The notes beneath the pieces were generated by a model that saw nothing but the letters and a program-made list of their open reading frames with translations, did no database searches and was not told the DNA's origin. This document shows, one piece after another, positions 1 through 8,676 of a stretch of DNA of 64,000 nt (within the stretch, counting starts at the first letter, position 1; each line of letters opens with the position of its first letter). The position numbers and the translations under genes were made by a program. Source of the DNA: Streptomyces luteogriseus (lineage in GTDB: Bacteria; Actinomycetota; Actinomycetes; Streptomycetales; Streptomycetaceae); assembly GCF_014205055.1 (NCBI RefSeq), contig NZ_JACHMS010000001.1, positions 806,001 through 870,000 of the forward strand, given 5' to 3'.

Positions 1-690
1 AGTGCGCGGTGTACCGGAGGTGGTGGGCCGAGTACCGGGTCGACGGGGTGCTGGTGGTCGACCCGCGCACGGACGACCCCCGGCCCGGCCTTCTGGACGA
101 GCTCGGCCTGCCCGCCGTGGTGATCGGGGGCGAGCCGGACGAGCGGCATCCGGGTCTGTCGACGGTGTGGGCGGACGACGCGGGTGCCATGGCGGCGGTG
201 GTGGACGGGCTGTACGCGCTCGGCCATCGCCGGATCGCGCACATCGCGGGGCTCCCCGGGCTGGCCCACACCGAGCGCCGGATCCGCACCCTGCGGGCCG
301 AGGCGGAGCGGCGCGGCCTGTCCGAGGTGCAGTCGGTGCCGACCGACTACTCGGACGAGGCGGGCGCGGCCGTCACGCGCCGGGTGCTGGACGGTCCCGG
401 TGCCCCGACGGCCCTGATCTACGACAACGACGTGATGGCCGTCGCCGGGGTCGCCGCCGCGACCGAGATGGGGTTCGCCGTGCCTGCGGACGTGTCGGTG
501 GTGGCCTGGGAGGACTCCGCCCTGTGCCGCCTGGTCAAGCCGTGGCTGTCCGCACTGTCCCGGGACAGCGTGGAGTTCGGCCGCACGGCGGCGCGGGAAC
601 TGACCGCCCTGCTGGACGGCGGCCCGGACGGTGCGGGTGCCGGTGCCGACGCTGATCGAGCGGGACAGCACGGGGCCGGCGCGAGGCACC
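1..690 (+). pseudogene. LacI-family transcriptional regulator, C-terminal part, frameshifted
   Basis: The sugar-sensing, periplasmic-binding-like domain of a LacI/GalR regulator; the DNA-binding N-terminus lies before the window. The frame entering the window reads YRVDGVLVVDPRTDD, then GHRRIAHIAGLPG, TALIYDNDVMAVAG and DVSVVAWEDSALC, all typical of this fold. Near base 625-632 the expected ending (VRVPVPTLIERDST) moves into another frame, so an indel has occurred in the GGCCCGGACGG stretch. The original frame then has no stop and runs in frame into the next gene. The family is clear; whether this is a true lesion or a sequencing error is not. Confidence 0.75.
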
Positions 691-740
691 GCCCAGGCCG
701 GGCCTTCCGTCCCGTACCCGGCGGGGCCACACTGGACCGT

Positions 741-1781
741 ATGCGGCTTCGGGGCACCGCCTGCGCGGCCGCCGGACTGCTGCTGGCCGTCGCGACGGGC
801 TGCACCGGCGGTGCGGAGGACGCCGCGCCCGAGACGTCCCCGGTGCCGGCCCGGGCCACCGGCGAGAGGCCCCCCGGTGAGAGCCCCCGCACCGCGCCCT
901 CCCCCACTCCGGCCGACCCCGTCTCCCTCCAGGCCCTGATGCGGCGCGAGCACACCGGCTCCGGCCTGCGTGTCGGCGAGGTGCTCGACCGCACCTCCGC
1001 CTACACCCGCCACGCCGTCACCTACGAGGCGAACGGCCTGACGATCTCGGGGATCATGAACATCCCGGAGGGCGAGGGGCCGTTCCCGGCGGTGGTGCTG
1101 GCGCACGGCCACATCGATCCGGACGTCTACTTCAGCGGCCAGGGCATGCCCCGTGAGCAGGACCGTCTGGCCCGCCACGGCTATGTCGTCCTGCACACCG
1201 ACTACCGCAACCACGCCCGCTCCGACAAGGACCCGGACAACGACGTGAACCTGCGCCTCGGCTACACCGAGGACGTCATCGGCGCCGCCCTGGCCCTGCG
1301 CGACTCCGGGCGCCCCGAGATCGACGGCGACCGCATCGGGCTGTTCGGGCGGTCGATGGGCGGCGGGGTCCTGTACAACACGCTGGTCGTGGCGCCCGGT
1401 CTGTTCGACGCGGCGGTCGCGTACGCCCCGGTCAGCGCTCGGCCGGAGGAGAACATCGACCACTTCCAGCGGCCGAACGGCGACCCCGTCGTCACCGAGA
1501 TCGAGGAGAGGCACGGAACGCCCGAGGAGAACCCGGGGTTCTGGCGCGGAGTCACGCCGCTCAGCCACGTGGACCGCGTCACCGAACCCCTGCTGATCCA
1601 GCACGGCTCCGCGGACGACACCTGCCCGCCGCGCTGGTCTCGGGAGGCCGCGGCAGCTTTCGAGAAGGCGGGCAAGGACGTCGAGCTGCGCACCGTCCCC
1701 GGCGAGGGACACACCTTCGGGCCGAAGTGGGCGGCCTCGATGGACGTCACCGAGGCCTTCCTATCGCGGCATCTGCGCTGA
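741..1781 (+). CDS. lipoprotein alpha/beta hydrolase (S9 / dienelactone-hydrolase-like)
   Basis: A 346-residue secreted hydrolase. The start is the ATG of MRLRGTACAAAGLL, which opens a lipoprotein signal peptide with lipobox VATGC, so the enzyme is probably anchored outside the membrane. A Ser/Thr/Pro-rich spacer follows, then the hydrolase fold: oxyanion-region AHGHIDPD, nucleophile elbow GRSMGGG, acid loop GSADDTCP and catalytic His in GEGHTF. These fit prolyl-oligopeptidase or acetyl-xylan-esterase-type hydrolases. The substrate cannot be read from sequence. It is in frame with the broken lacI upstream, without an intervening stop, but its own signal peptide marks it as a separate gene. 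Confidence 0.85.
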   Translation: MRLRGTACAAAGLLLAVATGCTGGAEDAAPETSPVPARATGERPPGESPRTAPSPTPADPVSLQALMRREHTGSGLRVGEVLDRTSAYTRHAVTYEANGLTISGIMNIPEGEGPFPAVVLAHGHIDPDVYFSGQGMPREQDRLARHGYVVLHTDYRNHARSDKDPDNDVNLRLGYTEDVIGAALALRDSGRPEIDGDRIGLFGRSMGGGVLYNTLVVAPGLFDAAVAYAPVSARPEENIDHFQRPNGDPVVTEIEERHGTPEENPGFWRGVTPLSHVDRVTEPLLIQHGSADDTCPPRWSREAAAAFEKAGKDVELRTVPGEGHTFGPKWAASMDVTEAFLSRHLR

Positions 1782-1901
1782 GCCCGCGCAGGGGTGAGGC
1801 GGGGAAACGGTCGGCGATCTCGACGCACGGTCCCCACCCGGTGCACAGTTCTCCCTACGTACTCGTCAGTAAGTCCGCCCTCTCCCCTCCGAGGAGCCGC
1901 T

Positions 1902-3245
1902 GTGACCACCTGGGCCGGCCGCACCGCCGCCGAGATATCCGCCGCCGTACGCGAGAAGCGGGTCACGCCCCGCGAGGTGGTCGCCGAGCACCTCGCCCGG
2001 ATCGAGCGGCTCGACGGCCGGGTCGGGGCCTTCCGCACGGTGCGCGCCGAGGCGGCCCTGGCCGAGGCCGACGCGGTGGCGGCGCGCGGCGACTTCGCCG
2101 AACTGCCCCTGGCCGGGGTGCCCGTGGCCGTCAAGGACAACCTCGCCGTGCGCGGCGAGTCCCGGCGGATCGGCTCGGCCGCGACGCCGGACACCCCGGC
2201 GCCACGGGACCATGTGACGGTGGCCCGGCTGCGGGCCGCGGGCGCGGTGGTCGTGGGGCTGACGAACGTCCCCGAACTGTGCGTCTTCGGCACCACGGAC
2301 GGTGTGCTGGGCATCGCCCGCAACCCCTGGGACCCCACGCGTTCGGCGGGCGGTTCGTCGGGCGGCAGCGCGGCCGCCGTCGCCGCCGGGATGGTGCCGA
2401 TCGCCCTCGGCAACGACGGCATGGGGTCCCTGCGCATACCGGCCGCCAACTGCGGCCTGGTCACCATCAAGCCGGGGCAGGGGGTCGTCCCGACCGGCGA
2501 CGGGGACAGCACCTGGTTCGGCATGTCGGAGAACGGGCCGCTCGCCACGACCGTCGAGGACGCCCGCCTGATGTTCTCGGTCCTCGCCGGCACCGAGCCC
2601 GGTCCCGTGTCCGCACCCGGCGTCCTCAGGGTCGCCGTGTCACTGCGCAGTCCCCTGGCGGGCGTCACCATCAGCCGTCCGTACGCGGCGGCCGCCCGGG
2701 ACGCGGCCGGACTGCTGATGCGGGCGGGGCATCAGGTCCGGCGCGCCGACCCGCCCTACCCGCTGTCGCTCGCCATGACCTCCCTGGCGCACTGGACGGC
2801 GGGCACCGCCGCGGACGCCCGGCCTCTCGACCCCCGGCTGCTGACCCGGCGCACCCGCGTCCACGCGCGGCTCGGCCGGCCCTTCCTGCGCACGGTGAGC
2901 TCCGGGGCGAGCCGGGAGCAGCTGCGCCGGAGGCTGGAGCCGTTCTTCACCGAGCACGACGTGCTGCTCACGCCCGCGCTCGCCCGCCGCTCCCCGAAGG
3001 CCGGGCCCTGGCACGAGCGGGGGTGGCTGAGCAATGTGCTGGCGAACACGAACTACTCGCCCCTGACGCCCGCGTGGAACCTGACCGGCTGGCCCGCCCT
3101 GTCCGTCCCGTGCGGGACCCTCCCCTCCGGTGCGCCGTGCGCCGTGCAGCTGGTGGGCCTGCCCGGCACGGAGTCCCGACTCCTCGACCTGGCCGGGCAG
3201 TTGGAGGAACGAAACCCGTGGCAGCGGACGGCGCCGATGGACTAG
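1902..3245 (+). CDS. amidase (amidase-signature family)
   Basis: A 447-residue amidase-signature hydrolase that would cleave a carboxamide to acid and ammonia through a Ser-cisSer-Lys triad. The Lys is in PVAVKDNLA, the Gly/Ser-rich signature is GGSSGGSAAAVAAGM, and the nucleophile region is DGMGSLRIPAANCG. The GTG at 1902 is chosen because GAGGAG lies 6 bases upstream and the protein then begins MTTWAGRTAAEIS, the usual N-terminal helix. Length fits small actinobacterial amidases. Specificity is unknown; the neighbours give no pathway context. Confidence 0.9.
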   Translation: MTTWAGRTAAEISAAVREKRVTPREVVAEHLARIERLDGRVGAFRTVRAEAALAEADAVAARGDFAELPLAGVPVAVKDNLAVRGESRRIGSAATPDTPAPRDHVTVARLRAAGAVVVGLTNVPELCVFGTTDGVLGIARNPWDPTRSAGGSSGGSAAAVAAGMVPIALGNDGMGSLRIPAANCGLVTIKPGQGVVPTGDGDSTWFGMSENGPLATTVEDARLMFSVLAGTEPGPVSAPGVLRVAVSLRSPLAGVTISRPYAAAARDAAGLLMRAGHQVRRADPPYPLSLAMTSLAHWTAGTAADARPLDPRLLTRRTRVHARLGRPFLRTVSSGASREQLRRRLEPFFTEHDVLLTPALARRSPKAGPWHERGWLSNVLANTNYSPLTPAWNLTGWPALSVPCGTLPSGAPCAVQLVGLPGTESRLLDLAGQLEERNPWQRTAPMD

Positions 3246-3453
3246 GGTCGGCCGGGTGACTGCCGGGTCGGCCGTAGGCCATGCACGAGTGAGGCGCCCG
3301 GCCTCGGAGTGAGCGTGGCGGGGGCGACCCCGCCCGGGCCCGCCCGAGAGCCGGAGAGGGCACGCGCCCCGCCTCCCGTCCTTCGTGTCCTCATCCCCGC
3401 GCCCCTCAGCGGCGCTTCATCACGGATCCCGAAACCCGGAGACGAACCCACGT

Positions 3454-3873
3454 ATGTCCGACACCCGGCACACCACCGACCTCCCGACGACCGTCGCCCA
3501 TCTGAACCACACCGCCGTCTACGCCGCCGACCGCCGGCTGTCGGCGGAGTTCCTGGCGGCCGTCCTGGGCCTGGAGGTCGGCGCCCCCTTCGGCCCGTTC
3601 CTGCCCGTCGACCTGGGCAACGGCGTGACCCTCGACTACTACGAGAAGACCGACGAGCCGATCCAGTCGCAGCACTACGCGTTCCTCGTGCCCGACGAGC
3701 GGTTCGACGGCATGATCGACCGCTTGGAGGCGCTCGGCGTCACCTACTACGCCGACCCGAACCACACCCAACCCGGCCGGGTCAACGACCTCTTCGGGGG
3801 GCGCGGCGCCTACTTCGACGACCCGGACGGCCACAACATGGAGATCATGACCCGGCCGTACGCCCGGCCCTGA
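3454..3873 (+). CDS. VOC-family (glyoxalase/bleomycin-resistance-fold) protein
   Basis: A 139-residue vicinal-oxygen-chelate protein. It shows LNHTAVYAADRRLSAEFLAAV at the start of the first beta-alpha module and GRGAYFDDPDGHNMEIMTR at the end of the second, where HNMEI carries the usual metal-binding Glu. ATG 3454 follows a GGAGA ribosome site 11 bases upstream. The length suits a single-domain dimeric VOC enzyme or binding protein. The reaction cannot be assigned. It converges with the GNAT gene that ends at 3896. Confidence 0.85.
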   Translation: MSDTRHTTDLPTTVAHLNHTAVYAADRRLSAEFLAAVLGLEVGAPFGPFLPVDLGNGVTLDYYEKTDEPIQSQHYAFLVPDERFDGMIDRLEALGVTYYADPNHTQPGRVNDLFGGRGAYFDDPDGHNMEIMTRPYARP

Positions 3874-3895
3874 AAGCTGGGGCCGCCCGGTCGCG

Positions 3896-4378
3896 CTACA
3901 GCGCCCGATACATGACGTGCAGCCCCACCCGGCCGTGCCGGGGGTGGTCGAACGCCTCGGGGACGGTGCCGAGGACCGTGAAGCCGAGGGACGTCCACAG
4001 CGTCACGGCCGGGTTGGTCTCGACGACGGCGTTGAAGACCATGCCCCGGTAGCCGGCGGCCCGGGCCTCGGCCAGGAGGTGCTCGGCGAGGGCCCGGCCG
4101 TAGCCGCGGCCGCCCTGGCCGGGGTCGACCATGAAGCCGGCGTTGGCGATGCGGGCGGCGGGGCCACCGTAGTTGGGGGTGAGATAGGCGGAGGCGACCA
4201 CGGCGCCGCCGTCGTCCTCGACGACGTAGACGCGCTTCGCCGGGTTCATCCACAGGACCCGGGCCTCCTCCTCGGAGGTGCCCGGGTCCCATGCGTAGGT
4301 CTCGCCCGCGGCGACGATGCGGTGCCAGAACGGCCAGATGCGAGGCCAGTCGTCAGCCGTTGCTTCCCTGATCAGCAT
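3896..4378 (-). CDS. GNAT-family N-acetyltransferase
   Basis: A 160-residue acyl-CoA-dependent acetyltransferase, close in architecture to phosphinothricin/L-amino-acid acetyltransferases. It begins MLIREATADDWPRIW. It has VASAYLTPNYG on strand beta-4, the acetyl-CoA loop DPGQGGRGYGRALAEHLL (Q/RxxGxG/A type), and ETNPAVTLWTSLGFTVLG near the C-terminus. ATG 4378 opens the conserved N-terminus, although no strong ribosome site precedes it. Substrate unknown. Confidence 0.85.
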   Translation of the reverse strand: MLIREATADDWPRIWPFWHRIVAAGETYAWDPGTSEEEARVLWMNPAKRVYVVEDDGGAVVASAYLTPNYGGPAARIANAGFMVDPGQGGRGYGRALAEHLLAEARAAGYRGMVFNAVVETNPAVTLWTSLGFTVLGTVPEAFDHPRHGRVGLHVMYRAL

Positions 4379-4434
4379 GGTCGCGAGTCTGGCACGGCCA
4401 TGCGCTCGGAGGTCGCGGAGGGGTCCGCCCGGGG

Positions 4435-4608
4435 TCAGTCGACGCTGGGCAGGATGTGGGGCTCTGCGAGGTCGTCCTCGTAGCCCGCGAGGCGGATCGG
4501 GGCCGAACGGGCCCACACGTCGAGGCTGCCGAGCTCGTCGGCCCGTCGGCCGGCGCGCTCGCCGCGTTCCTTGGGGCGTTGATCGCGATTCGTCTTCTCC
4601 GGTGTCAC
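4435..4608 (-). CDS. small conserved-looking hypothetical protein (57 aa)
   Basis: A short gene starting at GTG 4608 with a strong AAGGAG ribosome site 6 bases upstream. It encodes 57 charged residues: MTPEKTNRDQRPKERGERAG, then ADELGSLDVWARSAP, IRLAGYEDDLAEPHIL and PSVD. The N-terminal half is rich in Lys, Arg and Glu; the C-terminal half is acidic. There is no signal peptide or membrane segment. Codon use is as biased to G/C as in neighbouring genes. I believe similar small proteins occur in other Streptomyces but cannot name a function. It lies 56 bases upstream of the GNAT gene on the same strand. Confidence 0.65.
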   Translation of the reverse strand: MTPEKTNRDQRPKERGERAGRRADELGSLDVWARSAPIRLAGYEDDLAEPHILPSVD

Positions 4609-4683
4609 CGCGCACTCCTTATGTGTCGGTCACCCTCGGGACGTACGCGCCGGTCCTGCTGCGCCTGACGCCCGCTCGGGCCT

Positions 4684-4809
4684 CTATGTCAAAAGCAGTT
4701 CGGACGCGGTGGCGCCGGTCGACTCACGGGAGAGCAGGCCGTGGTGTACCGGCTGGTCCCATGACGGACCGTGGGTGTGGGTATGACCCGTGCTGCTGTC
4801 CGTCCGCAT
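4684..4809 (-). CDS. possible short His-rich peptide (41 aa)
   Basis: A short open frame beginning at ATG 4809, with TGHTHTHGPSWDQPVHHG in the middle and a Ser/Thr/Leu-rich end. Third-position GC is about three quarters, higher than expected for random intergenic DNA here, but no ribosome site is visible. The histidine cluster could bind metal; this is speculation. Weakly supported. Confidence 0.25.
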   Translation of the reverse strand: MRTDSSTGHTHTHGPSWDQPVHHGLLSRESTGATASELLLT

Positions 4810-5063
4810 CAGACTAACCAGATGAGCGGAGCCCCGCTCGATGGGGCTGGAAACAGCCGGTAACAATCACGCGTCATCCGCCGTTCAACTCGTGTTTACG
4901 TACGGATCTGTAGGCATAAGCCCGTTTTGCAAATCACTCGAACGGCGTACGTCGGTGACGGCGCTTTCCAGACGGTTGCGCAGTTCAAGCGCCGTTGGCC
5001 GAGCCGCAAGCTCGCCATGCTCTGCTGCCGTACGCAACGGCTGTCTCGCGGGAGGACTGACGC
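4810..5063. other. intergenic/leader region without recognisable gene
   Basis: No coding signature. This stretch should carry the promoter of the gene starting at 5064, whose GGGAGGA ribosome site is at 5050-5056. I could not find a convincing -35/-10 pair or a structured RNA. Confidence 0.4.
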
Positions 5064-5516
5064 ATGGAGCTGCGCAGCGTCGAGGAGCTGATGGATCTGC
5101 TGTACGCCTGCCGGGGCACCCGGGACGTCCCGGGCCGCGCCCGACCGCCGGCCGTCGACCTGCACGACCACGCGCTGCGGACCGCGGCGCTGCTGCGCCG
5201 CGGACGCCCGGCGGACAAGGAGCTCCAAGTCGCGGGCCTGGTGCAACCCGTCGGCGGGCTGCTGTGGCCCGGTGACCCCGCCGGGCGCGCGGACCACGCG
5301 GCCGACGCGGTGCGCACCCTGCTCGGCGAACGGGTGGCCCGCCTCGTGCGCCACTGCCCCTGCCGGGACACCCCGGCCGACGACGACCTCCTCGCCCTCC
5401 GTCAGGCATCCGAGGAGGGCCGCACGGCCGCCTTCGACGCCGGGGTCCTGGAGGACTGGCGCACGGTCCTGGAACTACTGGCGGCCCGGAACTCCCCTCT
5501 CGGGGCGATGGACTGA
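5064..5516 (+). CDS. degenerate HD-domain protein (PhnZ-like, metal motif lost)
   Basis: A 150-residue protein following the layout of phosphonate-associated HD-domain oxygenases and phosphohydrolases (PhnZ-like). It has SVEELMDLLYACRG at the N-terminus, then HDHALRTAALLRRG, KELQVAGLVQPVGGLL, DHAADAVRTLLGERVARLV and a final SEEGRTAAFDAGVLEDWRTV. In active relatives the third block reads LLHDIGHL and supplies the metal-binding His-Asp; here it reads LVQPVGGL, so the diiron centre should not form normally. It may be non-catalytic or binding-only. The start is set by GGGAGGA, 7 bases upstream of ATG 5064. Confidence 0.65.
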   Translation: MELRSVEELMDLLYACRGTRDVPGRARPPAVDLHDHALRTAALLRRGRPADKELQVAGLVQPVGGLLWPGDPAGRADHAADAVRTLLGERVARLVRHCPCRDTPADDDLLALRQASEEGRTAAFDAGVLEDWRTVLELLAARNSPLGAMD

Positions 5517-5582
5517 CGTGCCGTCACCACCCGTGACGCCCAAGGCCACGATCGACTCGAGGGCGGGGGGAACCGGTCCCGC

Positions 5583-7085
5583 CTACCACTTGCCCGGCGC
5601 GTAGTCCTTCATGAAGACGCCGTACAGGTCCTCGCCCGCCTCGCCCCGCACGATCGGGTCGTAGACCCGGGCCGCACCGTCGACCAGGTCGAGCGGGGCG
5701 TGGAAGCCGGCCTCGGCGAGCCGCAGCTTGTCGTAATGCGGCCGCTCGTCCGTGATCCAGCCCGTGTCGACCGAGGTCATCAGGATGCCGTCGGTCTGGA
5801 ACATCTCCTGCGCGCTGGTCCGCGTCACCATGTTCATCGCCGCCTTGGCCGCGTTGGTGTTCGGGTGTCCCGCACCCTTGTACCCGCGCCCGAAGACACC
5901 CTCCATCGCGGACACGTTCACCACGTACGCGCGTCCGCTCTCCGCCTTCTTCGCGGCCTCCGCCATGGCCGGCCGCAGCTTGCTGATCAGGATGAACGGT
6001 GCCGTGTAGTTGCACAGCTGCGTCTCCAGCAGCTCCACCGGCGAGATCTGCTCGATCGTCTGCACCCAGGTGTTGGAGTCGACGACGTCGGGCACGAGGC
6101 CGCCCGCGTCGATCGCCGTGCCGTCCAGGTGCCGTTCGACGCTGGCGTTGCCGGCGACCAGGGCGAGGTCGGCGACCTTCTGGGCGTCGAGGCCGCTGGT
6201 GCCGAGGGGCAGCGCCGCGATGCCGTCGACCGCGCCGGAGTTGAAGGCGCCGATGACGTGGTGGGCGGGCAGCTCACCGGCGGGCAGCGGCGCGCTCTCG
6301 CCCTCGACGAGCGCGGCGTAGGCGGAGGGCAGGCGCCGCACGGTCTGGGTCGCGTTGTTGACGAGGATGTCGAGCGGGCCGGCCTCGGCGACCTGGTCGG
6401 CGAGGGCCACGGCCTGGGCGGGGTCGCGCAGGTCGATGCCGACGACCTCCAGGCGGTGCATCCAGTCCGCGGAGTCGTCCATCGCCTTGAAGCGGCGGAT
6501 GGCGTCCTTGGGGAAGCGGGTGGTGATCGTGGTGTGCGCACCGTCGCGCAGCAGCCGGAGCGCGATGTACATGCCGATCTTGGCCCGGCCGCCGGTGAGC
6601 AGGGCGCGCTTGCCGGTGAGGTCGGCGCGGACGTCGCGCTTCTCGCGGTTCACGCGGGCGCAGTCCGGACACAGCTGGTGGTAGAAGTAGTCGACTTCCA
6701 CGTACCGGGACTTGCATGTGTAGCAGGAGCGCGGGCGCTGGAGTATCCCCGCGATCCTGCCCTCCTCGGTGGCCGACGACGGCAGCAGGCCCTCGGTCTC
6801 GTCGTCGATGCGCTGGGCCGAGCCGGTCGCGGTGGCCTCCGTGACCGCCTTGTCGTGGGCGGTCTTGGCGGCCCGGCGCTCCTGGCGGCGGCGCTGCTTG
6901 ACCGTGCGGTAGATGCCCGCCGTGGCCCGTCGCACCGCGATGGCGTCCGGGTGGTCGACGTCCAGCTTGTCGAGTTCCTCGAGCACGCCGAGGCAGACGG
7001 CCAGGCGCTCCGGGTCGATGCCGGGTCCGTACGAGAGCCCGCCGGCCCCGTCCATGGCCTGCGGGCCGTCCTCTGTCACCGTCAT
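5583..7085 (-). CDS. SDR-family oxidoreductase with N-terminal zinc-ribbon region
   Basis: A 500-residue protein. Residues about 1-115 form a helical, basic region. Residues about 120-145 hold CYTCKSRYVEV ... QLCPDCA, a CxxC...CxxC zinc ribbon. The rest is a Rossmann short-chain dehydrogenase: TGGRAKIGMYIALRLL binds NAD(P), LVNNATQ is the NNAG-type motif, NVSAMEG holds the catalytic Ser. The active-site segment HPNTNAAKAAMNM has the Lys but not the usual Tyr of YxxxK, so catalysis must differ or be absent. It lies 104 bases downstream of the WS/DGAT gene on the same strand, so a shared lipid-related role is possible but unproven. Confidence 0.8.
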   Translation of the reverse strand: MTVTEDGPQAMDGAGGLSYGPGIDPERLAVCLGVLEELDKLDVDHPDAIAVRRATAGIYRTVKQRRRQERRAAKTAHDKAVTEATATGSAQRIDDETEGLLPSSATEEGRIAGILQRPRSCYTCKSRYVEVDYFYHQLCPDCARVNREKRDVRADLTGKRALLTGGRAKIGMYIALRLLRDGAHTTITTRFPKDAIRRFKAMDDSADWMHRLEVVGIDLRDPAQAVALADQVAEAGPLDILVNNATQTVRRLPSAYAALVEGESAPLPAGELPAHHVIGAFNSGAVDGIAALPLGTSGLDAQKVADLALVAGNASVERHLDGTAIDAGGLVPDVVDSNTWVQTIEQISPVELLETQLCNYTAPFILISKLRPAMAEAAKKAESGRAYVVNVSAMEGVFGRGYKGAGHPNTNAAKAAMNMVTRTSAQEMFQTDGILMTSVDTGWITDERPHYDKLRLAEAGFHAPLDLVDGAARVYDPIVRGEAGEDLYGVFMKDYAPGKW

Positions 7086-7189
7086 CGCCGCTGTCGTTCC
7101 CTGCTCTGCCGTCGCGGCGCGCCGGTCGCGCCCGCATTCGAAGGCCGAATTCTACGGAGCGTCGGGCCGCACCGCCAAAGTCGCCTTGA

Positions 7190-8533
7190 TCACGACCGGC
7201 AGGCCTTGATCAGCGTCGCCACCTCCTTGGAGAGGGAAGTGGCGAACAGGTCGAGGTCGGGTACCGCCTCGCCGTCGGCGACGAGGCCGTAGTGGACGCT
7301 CCCCCGGTAGGTCGAGACCGCGACCGCCAGGGAGTGGCCGGGGGCCAGCGGGGCGAAGGGGAAGACGGCGGTGAGCGGGTGTCCGCCGAGCTTCAGGCCC
7401 AGGCTGGGCAGGGGCACGCTGGTCACCAGGAGGTCGAACCAGAGCCGGGCCGCCTGGCCGACCAGGGGGCCGCCGAGCCGGTGGGCGAGGGCGGGGACGT
7501 GGTCGGCGAGCAGGGCGACGGCGCCCGCGCCCCGGTTGGGGCCGGCGTCCTTGTTGCGGTCCATCGCGTCCCGGACCGAGGCCAGCCGGGCCAGCGGGTC
7601 CGGGTCGTCGACCGGAAGCCGTATCAAGTACCCGGAGAGCCGGTTGCCCTGCGGGTACGCGGTGCGCGGGCGGCGCTTGGAGACGGGGATCAGGGCCCGG
7701 GGCGCGACGCCCTCGCTGCCGTCGCCGCGCTCGTCGAGCCAGCGGCGCAGGGCTCCCGCGACGACCGCGATGAGGACGTCGTTGACGGTGCCGCCGACGG
7801 TCTTGCGGACGCGGTGCACGTCGTCGAGGTCGAGCGCCACTCCGGCGGTGCGGCGGGTGCCGCTCGGCTCGCAGGTGAGCGCGGGGGTGGAGCGCACGTC
7901 GAGGGAGGAGCGGGCGACGGAGGCGCCGATGTCCAGGGCGCGGCTCATGTCGGACAGGGCGCCGCGCATCATCCCGGGCAGATCCCGCACGTCCGGCACG
8001 AGGCCGCGGGGCGCCTCGGCGGGGCGGGGCCGGGGAGCGGGCAGGTCCATCGGGTCCATGACGCCCGCGGCGAGGGTCAGCGCCCGCAGCCCGTCGGCCA
8101 GGGCGTGGTGGAACTTGAACAGGACGGCGAAGCAGACACCGTCCTCGCCCGGCAGCACGTGGGCCTCCCAGGGTGGCCGGTCACGCTCCAGGGGGCGCTC
8201 CATGAGGCGGCCCGCGACCGTGTGGAAGTCGGCGGTCGGCGCGTGCAGCCGTACATGGTTGAGGGGGTCGAAGTCCGGGTCCGCCTCGCGGGCGGCACCG
8301 CCGAAGGCGAGCGGCCGGCGCAGGGCGGAGGGCAGCGGCTGCCACACGTCGCGGATGCGCATCCGCAGTCCGGGAACACCGGCGGCCCGGGCCGCGAGCA
8401 GGTCCGCCGCATGGGCGCCCGCGGCGGGCGAGTGCGCCGAGAAGATCCCGAGCGCGCCGAGGTGCATCGGGTGTTCGGCGGACTCGATGTTCCAGAACGC
8501 CAGGTCGAGGGGGGCGAGCAGATCAGCAGTCAA
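7190..8533 (-). CDS. wax ester synthase / diacylglycerol acyltransferase (WS/DGAT)
   Basis: A 447-residue acyltransferase that esterifies diacylglycerol or fatty alcohol with acyl-CoA for storage-lipid formation. The catalytic motif HHxxxDG is present as HHALADG, followed by the long WES domain: TVNDVLIAVVAGALRRWL, then NRLSGYLIRLPVDD, and TSVPLPSLGLKLGG near the end. The start is TTG 8533 with GAGGC upstream and N-terminus MTADLLAPLDLAFWNIES, matching the family. Streptomyces often carry several paralogues, so substrate preference is open. Confidence 0.9.
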   Translation of the reverse strand: MTADLLAPLDLAFWNIESAEHPMHLGALGIFSAHSPAAGAHAADLLAARAAGVPGLRMRIRDVWQPLPSALRRPLAFGGAAREADPDFDPLNHVRLHAPTADFHTVAGRLMERPLERDRPPWEAHVLPGEDGVCFAVLFKFHHALADGLRALTLAAGVMDPMDLPAPRPRPAEAPRGLVPDVRDLPGMMRGALSDMSRALDIGASVARSSLDVRSTPALTCEPSGTRRTAGVALDLDDVHRVRKTVGGTVNDVLIAVVAGALRRWLDERGDGSEGVAPRALIPVSKRRPRTAYPQGNRLSGYLIRLPVDDPDPLARLASVRDAMDRNKDAGPNRGAGAVALLADHVPALAHRLGGPLVGQAARLWFDLLVTSVPLPSLGLKLGGHPLTAVFPFAPLAPGHSLAVAVSTYRGSVHYGLVADGEAVPDLDLFATSLSKEVATLIKACRS

Positions 8534-8631
8534 GGCCTTGCCTCGCGTCGACGACGGGTGGGTCAGCAGTCAACCGCCCCCAGCCGATTACGGTCAAGTA
8601 CGATCACGCTACGTACAGTTAACAGCAGATT

Positions 8632-8661
8632 AAGTCCCGCCCCTGTGAAGGGGCGGGACTT
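8632..8661 (-). terminator. rho-independent-type hairpin
   Basis: Perfect 12-bp stem, AAGTCCCGCCCC pairing with GGGGCGGGACTT around a 6-base loop. It lies just beyond the stop of the GH2 gene (8677, minus strand) and upstream of the WS/DGAT gene. It probably ends the GH2 transcript. Confidence 0.75.
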
Positions 8662-8676
8662 ATGGTGCATGTGGGG

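Noticed and set aside
9-1781. A single 590-residue LacI-hydrolase fusion protein
   Set aside because: The hydrolase starts with a clean lipoprotein signal peptide and the LacI ending is found in another frame, so the continuous frame is best explained by a frameshift.
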